A stretch of 64,000 bases of DNA, from contig NZ_CP098415.1 in NCBI RefSeq assembly GCF_023702125.1, forward strand, positions 496,001 to 560,000. Reading direction: 5' to 3'. A model generated the notes under the pieces. It did no database searches, was not told the DNA's origin, and saw only the letters and a list, made by a program, of their open reading frames with translations. Of the stretch, positions 60,176 to 64,000 are shown piece after piece. Numbering within the stretch: position 1 is the stretch's first letter; every line of letters begins with the position of its first letter. Made by a program: the position numbers and the translations under genes. The DNA comes from Halorubrum hochsteinianum (GTDB lineage: Archaea > Halobacteriota > Halobacteria > Halobacteriales > Haloferacaceae).

Positions 60176-60634
60176 TTAGATCATCGTCGGGCTGGCGAGC
60201 AGCCCGGCGGTGACGATCAGCCCGACCGAGACCGCCGACGCGCCGTAGAGGAAGGGCTTGGCGTCGCGGGCCGGCTCGCGGAGCTTCCCCGCGTCGAGTC
60301 CGTCCGCCAGCTTCGAGCCGGCGACCTCGACGAGGCCGGTGCCGACGAACCACAGCCCCAGCATCGTCAACACGAGGTGGCCCCGGGGCGTGCCGGTCAG
60401 CGCCTCGAACGTGTACAGGGTGCCGGCCATGTGGCCGCCGGAGAGGACGAACGCGACCGCGGCGATCCGGGTGATCCACCGCAGGCGACCGACGACCGAG
60501 CCGAGCGCGTCGCTACCGACGTCGCCGCGGAGCGCGGGCGGGAGTACCGCGAGGGTGACGAACAACACGCTGCCGACCCAGAGGATCGCGAAGCCGACGT
60601 GGACCGACCACATGACGGGGTTGATGACGTCCAT
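60176..60634 (-). CDS. CopD-family membrane protein
   Basis: The 152-residue protein has four membrane helices of the CopD type, with conserved His in SVHVGFAILWVG and in SGGHMAGTLY that could bind haem or copper. CopD proteins are linked with copper uptake or membrane electron transfer, but many archaeal members are uncharacterised. A TATA-like TTTATAAGT on the minus strand (60656-60664) lies 22-30 bases upstream of ATG 60634. It may act together with the copper operon at 30-34 kb, but is far from it. Confidence 0.8.
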   Translation of the reverse strand: MDVINPVMWSVHVGFAILWVGSVLFVTLAVLPPALRGDVGSDALGSVVGRLRWITRIAAVAFVLSGGHMAGTLYTFEALTGTPRGHLVLTMLGLWFVGTGLVEVAGSKLADGLDAGKLREPARDAKPFLYGASAVSVGLIVTAGLLASPTMI

Positions 60635-60737
60635 ACCACCGGGACGACGCGACCGTACTTATAAACCGGCGAGACGGGACGACGGGCGCTTGCGTCGGAG
60701 ACGGTTTTTAAATATCTCGCACGTGTAGCCGTCGGCA

Positions 60738-61274
60738 ATGGCCCTACTTCAGAAGCTCAAAGAGAAGCTCGGATTCGGGAGCGGCTCCGCCGACCGGGAG
60801 TCGGCCGAGACCGAAGTGACCGTCGAGCGCGAGTCGGAACCGGCCGCCGACGCGGCCGCCTCCGAGAGCGACGACGGCGCGGACGACGCCGAGACCGGCG
60901 ACGCCGGGACCGACGAAGCGGAGCCGGTCGCCGCGGGGACGGAGGCCGCCGCCTCGACCGAGTCGCTCGTCGACGATGAGGCCGCGGCCGACGACGCGGC
61001 CGACGACGCCGAGAGCGCGACCGGCGACGGGGTGGCCGAGCCGGCGGAGGCCGCGGGCGACGAGGGCGACGACGTCGCGGTCGACGGCGACGACCGCGGG
61101 CCGAGCGTCGAGGAGATCAAGGGCATCGGGCCGGCGTACGCGGAGCGGCTCGCGTCCATCGGGATCGAGACGGTCGACGAGCTCGCGGGCGCGGACGCCG
61201 CGGACGTGGCCGAGGGGGCGAGCGTCGGCGAGAAGCGCGCCGCGACGTGGATCGACCGCGCGAGCGAGTTCTGA
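60738..61274 (+). CDS. helix-hairpin-helix protein with long acidic domain
   Basis: The 178-residue protein has a basic amphipathic start (MALLQKLKEKLGFGSG), about 105 residues of Ala/Asp/Glu-rich disordered sequence, and a C-terminal helix-hairpin-helix module (about 128-178: EEIKGIGPAYAERLASIGIE then TVDELAGA). The HhH fold usually binds DNA non-specifically and this version resembles the helical domain seen in 'DUF4332'-type proteins. The TATA-like TTTTTAAATATC at 60704-60715 gives a leaderless start. The role could be in DNA repair or protein interaction. Confidence 0.75.
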   Translation: MALLQKLKEKLGFGSGSADRESAETEVTVERESEPAADAAASESDDGADDAETGDAGTDEAEPVAAGTEAAASTESLVDDEAAADDAADDAESATGDGVAEPAEAAGDEGDDVAVDGDDRGPSVEEIKGIGPAYAERLASIGIETVDELAGADAADVAEGASVGEKRAATWIDRASEF

Positions 61275-61330
61275 GGCCGGGCGGTTTCGACGACCGCAAC
61301 TGTTTCACCGCCCCCGCCGAAGGGGGGCAC

Positions 61331-63112
61331 ATGAGGCGAACGGCACACACCGACCGGGACCGATTCCACGCGGTCGCCGCCGCGGCTCCGGCCGGCGCGC
61401 GGGTCCCGGTCGAGCTCCGGGTCGCCGTCGACGACCCCTTCTCGGCGTACCGGCGGGCGCGGGACGGTCCCGGCGGCGTGTTCTACGAGACGACCGGCGG
61501 CCAGTCCGGCTGGGGGTACTTCGGCGTCGACCCGGTCGAGCGGCTGACCGTCTCCGGCGACGCGGTCGCGCTCGGCGGCGGGGCCGAGAGATCGGGGCCG
61601 GACGAGCGCGACGACGCGGATTCCACGGGCGACTACCGCCGTCCGTCACCGTCGCTCGCCGCGCTGGAGGGCGTCCTCGACGGCGAGACGCTGGCGCGCG
61701 GCGACTGCGAGGTCCCGTATCCCTGCGGCGCGTTCGGCTGGCTCTCCTACGACGCCGCCCGCGAGTTGGAGGACTTCCCGGCCGCCGCGTCGGAGGGGCC
61801 GGGCGCGGTCGACGACCGGGGCCTCCCGCGGCTTCGGGCGGCGCTCTTCGACCGGATCGCTGCGTGGGAGTGTCCGACGGAGAGCGGCGGCGACGGACGG
61901 CGCGACGCGGGCGCGAACGCCGAGGGCGCGACCGTCACGCTCCGCGTGACCGCCTGTCCCCGCGTTCCGGAGGGGCTCGACGACCCGGACGCCGACCGCG
62001 ACGCGCTCGACGCGCTGTTCGACGAGGGGGCCGAGCGGGCGGCGGACCTGATACGCCGGATCGAGACGGGCGACCCCGAGGCGGAGCGGCCGCCCGACCC
62101 GACCGCGGAGCGCGCGACCTTCGAGAGCGACGTGGGTCGGGAGGGGTACGCCGACGCGGTGCGGCGCGTCAAGGAGTACGTCCGCGAGGGCGACACGTTT
62201 CAGGCGAACGTCTCCCAGCGCCTGACCGCGCCGGCCGCGGTCCATCCGGTCGACGCCTACGACGCGCTCCGGGAAGTGAACCCCGCGCCGTACTCCGGGC
62301 TGATCGAGTTCGGCGGGAGCGGTGACGGTGAGACCGGGGCCGACGGAGCCGCGGCCGACGGGACGAACCGCCCGAGCGGCACCGACCTCGTGAGCGCGAG
62401 CCCGGAACTGCTCTTACACCGGGAGCCGACCGACGACCCCGAGCGCGGCGCGCGCCTCGTCACGGAGCCCATCGCCGGGACGCGCCCGCGGGGGGACAGC
62501 GACGAGGCCGACGCCGCGCTCGAAGGGGAGCTGACAGGCGACGCGAAGGAGCGCGCCGAGCACGCGATGCTGGTCGACTTAGAGCGCAACGACCTCGGCA
62601 AGGTGTCGCGGTTCGGCACGGTCGACGTGAGCGAGTACCGCCGCGTCGACCGCTACAGCGAGGTGATGCACCTCGTGAGCCTGATCGAGGGGGAGGCGCG
62701 GAGCGACGTGGGGCTCGCGGACGCCGTCGCCGCCTGCTTCCCCGGCGGGACGATCACCGGCGCGCCCAAGCCGCGGACGATGGAGATAATCGACGAACTG
62801 GAGCCGACGCGCCGGGGGCCGTACACCGGGTCGATGTTCGCGGCCGGGTTCGACGGGCGCGCGACGCTCAACATCGTCATCCGCACGCTCGTCCGCCACG
62901 CGACCGAGTACCACCTCCGAGTCGGGGCGGGGATCGTCCACGACTCCGACCCCGACGCCGAGTACGAGGAGACGCTCGCGAAGGCGCGCGCGCTGGTGAG
63001 CGCCGTCGACGAGGCGCTCGCGACCGGCGGGATGGCGGTCGACGAGACGAGGGGCGATGCGGCCGCCGAAGAGGCACCCGACGGGACGACCGAGGGGGCG
63101 GTCGAGCGATGA
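61331..63112 (+). CDS. pabB: aminodeoxychorismate synthase component I
   Basis: The 593-residue chorismate-using enzyme aminates chorismate in the synthesis of p-aminobenzoate for folates. The C-terminal chorismate-binding domain has EYVREGDTFQANVSQRL, PIAGTRPRG, ERAEHAMLVDLERNDLG, FPGGTITGAPKPR and RGPYTGSMF. Anthranilate synthase (TrpE) is closely similar, and I prefer PabB because the same operon continues with a glutaminase and a class IV aminotransferase (PabC). Acidic inserts at about 80-100 and 340-360 lengthen it. Its stop overlaps the next start (ATGA). Confidence 0.88.
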   Translation: MRRTAHTDRDRFHAVAAAAPAGARVPVELRVAVDDPFSAYRRARDGPGGVFYETTGGQSGWGYFGVDPVERLTVSGDAVALGGGAERSGPDERDDADSTGDYRRPSPSLAALEGVLDGETLARGDCEVPYPCGAFGWLSYDAARELEDFPAAASEGPGAVDDRGLPRLRAALFDRIAAWECPTESGGDGRRDAGANAEGATVTLRVTACPRVPEGLDDPDADRDALDALFDEGAERAADLIRRIETGDPEAERPPDPTAERATFESDVGREGYADAVRRVKEYVREGDTFQANVSQRLTAPAAVHPVDAYDALREVNPAPYSGLIEFGGSGDGETGADGAAADGTNRPSGTDLVSASPELLLHREPTDDPERGARLVTEPIAGTRPRGDSDEADAALEGELTGDAKERAEHAMLVDLERNDLGKVSRFGTVDVSEYRRVDRYSEVMHLVSLIEGEARSDVGLADAVAACFPGGTITGAPKPRTMEIIDELEPTRRGPYTGSMFAAGFDGRATLNIVIRTLVRHATEYHLRVGAGIVHDSDPDAEYEETLAKARALVSAVDEALATGGMAVDETRGDAAAEEAPDGTTEGAVER

Positions 63113-63753
63113 CGGACAGGGACGCGGCGGCGACCGTCGGATCGGACGACGGCTGGCGACCGGGCGCGGGCGAGACCGACGCGCGGGTCCTCGTCGTCGA
63201 CAACTACGACTCGTTCGCGTACAACCTCGTCCAGTACGTCGGGGAGGTCGCGGGCGCGGTGACGGTCCGGCGCAACGACGCGGTCGACCTCGACGGGATC
63301 CGCGCGCTCGACCCGGACGGCGTCGTCGTCTCCCCGGGCCCCGGCACCCCGGCCGAGGCCGGCGTCTCGACCGGGGTCTTCGAACTCGATCGCCCCGTGT
63401 TCGGCGTCTGTCTCGGCCATCAGGCGCTGTGCGCGAGCGGCGGGAGCCGCGTCGGCCACGCGCCCGAGGTCGTCCACGGGAAGCCGTCGACGATCACCCA
63501 CGACGGCGAGGGCGTCTTCGCCGGCCTCCCCGACCGGCTCCGCGTCGGGCGGTACCACTCGCTGTGCGTCGAGCGCGAGGACCTGCCCGACGAACTGGTC
63601 GAGACCGCCCGCACCGAGGACGAGCGCGAAGTGGTGATGGGCGTGCGCCACCGCGAGAAGCCGCACGTCGGCGTCCAGTTCCACCCGGAGAGCATCCTCA
63701 CCCCGCGCGGGAAGCGGCTGGTGCGGAACTTCGTGGCGGGGTGCGAGCAATGA
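63109..63753 (+). CDS. pabA: aminodeoxychorismate synthase, glutamine amidotransferase component
   Basis: The 214-residue class I glutaminase supplies ammonia to PabB. The nucleophile C101 is in FGVCLGHQ, with H192 and E194 in VQFHPESILTPRG. The phrase DNYDSFAYNLVQYVGE at residues 31-46 is the family start, preceded by about 25 extra residues. It overlaps both neighbours by four bases (ATGA), so the three genes are translationally coupled. TrpG activity for anthranilate synthase is also possible. Confidence 0.9.
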   Translation: MTDRDAAATVGSDDGWRPGAGETDARVLVVDNYDSFAYNLVQYVGEVAGAVTVRRNDAVDLDGIRALDPDGVVVSPGPGTPAEAGVSTGVFELDRPVFGVCLGHQALCASGGSRVGHAPEVVHGKPSTITHDGEGVFAGLPDRLRVGRYHSLCVEREDLPDELVETARTEDEREVVMGVRHREKPHVGVQFHPESILTPRGKRLVRNFVAGCEQ

Positions 63754-64000
63754 GCGACCGATCCGCGCCGACCGGGGGCGACGACCTGCGCTATCACGTC
63801 GACGGCGACCTCGTCCCCGCCGAGGAGGCGACCGTCTCGGTCGAGGACCGCGGGTTCGCCTACGGCGACGCCGCCTTCGAGACGATGCGCGCGTACGGCG
63901 GCGACCCCTTCCGCTGGGAGGCGCACGCCGACCGGCTCCGCGACACCTGCGAGACACTCGGGCTGGATCACGGCATCGCCGACGCGGAGTTGCGACGGCG
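63750..64000 (+). CDS. pabC: aminodeoxychorismate lyase (class IV aminotransferase), 5' part
   Basis: The gene starts at ATG 63750, overlapping the pabA stop, and runs off the window after 83 codons. The visible part has the class IV aminotransferase start (YHVDGDLVPAEEATVSVEDRG then FAYGDAAFETMRAYGG), as in branched-chain aminotransferase and aminodeoxychorismate lyase. The pabB-pabA context favours the lyase that releases p-aminobenzoate and pyruvate. The PLP lysine lies beyond the edge. Confidence 0.85.
   Translation, partial: MSDRSAPTGGDDLRYHVDGDLVPAEEATVSVEDRGFAYGDAAFETMRAYGGDPFRWEAHADRLRDTCETLGLDHGIADAELRR

Noticed and set aside
61331-63753. Anthranilate synthase (trpE-trpG)
   Set aside because: Closely similar in sequence, but the third overlapping gene is a class IV aminotransferase, which fits the p-aminobenzoate operon better, and no tryptophan genes are present. 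Not fully excluded.
1-64000. tRNA, rRNA, insertion sequences, integrase or replication origin genes
   Set aside because: I looked for cloverleaf arms, transposase-like proteins and Orc1/Cdc6 and saw none. Reading by eye could still miss an intron-containing tRNA.

Overview
The window is from a very GC-rich halophilic archaeon of class Halobacteria, most likely Halorubrum or a close relative in Haloferacales. The evidence is acidic, Asp/Glu-rich proteins throughout, archaeal TATA-type promoters that often lie 25-30 bases before a leaderless start, PGF-CTERM and Tat-type secretion signals, halocyanins, a halorhodopsin, an archaeal KEOPS/prefoldin/Rpo12 cluster and a haloarchaeal thiazole synthase. 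I found no tRNA, rRNA, CRISPR array, transposase or integrase. The high GC content creates very long antisense open frames, which I left out.

Layout. 1-5.1 kb: a clipped gene, a rhodanese/metallo-beta-lactamase hydrolase, a ParA/MinD-type ATPase with a partner gene, and a membrane-anchored DUF7344 winged-helix protein. 5.1-19.1 kb: a cell-surface/secretion region with two giant subtilisin-like proteases, a PGF-CTERM surface protein carrying a cohesin domain, and two more DUF7344 paralogues. The second protease carries both a cohesin and a dockerin. 19.2-30.4 kb: PEP synthase, MfnA-type decarboxylase, halocyanin, glycosyltransferase, S9 peptidase, small membrane proteins, PAS histidine kinase and aldo/keto reductase. 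30.4-34.3 kb: a copper operon (halocyanin, TauE/SafE-like membrane protein, CcoI-like P1B-ATPase). 34.4-37.9 kb: a Bat-type regulator, a CrtI-type desaturase and halorhodopsin. 38-42.3 kb: Pth2-TruD, GMP synthase glutaminase, and the L37Ae-RpoP-Pcc1-prefoldin beta-DUF3194 cluster. 42.5-51.1 kb: hybrid kinase, Thi4, pyruvate kinase, NfeD and Yip1 membrane proteins, dCTP deaminase and an HTH-ThiN (ThiR-like) regulator. 51.4-64 kb: MetG, VOC protein, ArfC-like reductase, coiled-coil protein, SppA, DUF373, AroE, CopD-like protein, a helix-hairpin-helix protein and a pabB-pabA-pabC operon that runs off the end.

Two things stand out. First, four intergenic regions (1.60-1.86, 45.37-45.70, 54.43-54.56 and 59.78-60.11 kb) hold copies of one dispersed element. 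It has a conserved 8-bp outer stem, an inner hairpin whose sequence changes while its pairing is kept, a variable hairpin module, and a conserved G-rich tail. In the last copy the variable module has grown into an array of seven perfect hairpins. No known feature type explains it, and the compensatory changes suggest a structured RNA or a hairpin-based mobile or regulatory DNA element. Second, the adjacent dockerin-bearing subtilase and cohesin-bearing PGF-CTERM protein suggest an archaeal surface protease assembled by cohesin-dockerin pairing. Both subtilase messages begin with near-identical 17-base hairpins that bury a GGAGG ribosome-binding site.

Other links: the palindrome touching the thi4 start codon and the HTH-ThiN regulator 6 kb downstream may be operator and repressor. 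The Bat-like regulator lies between the copper operon and crtI-hop and may control the light-driven chloride pump.
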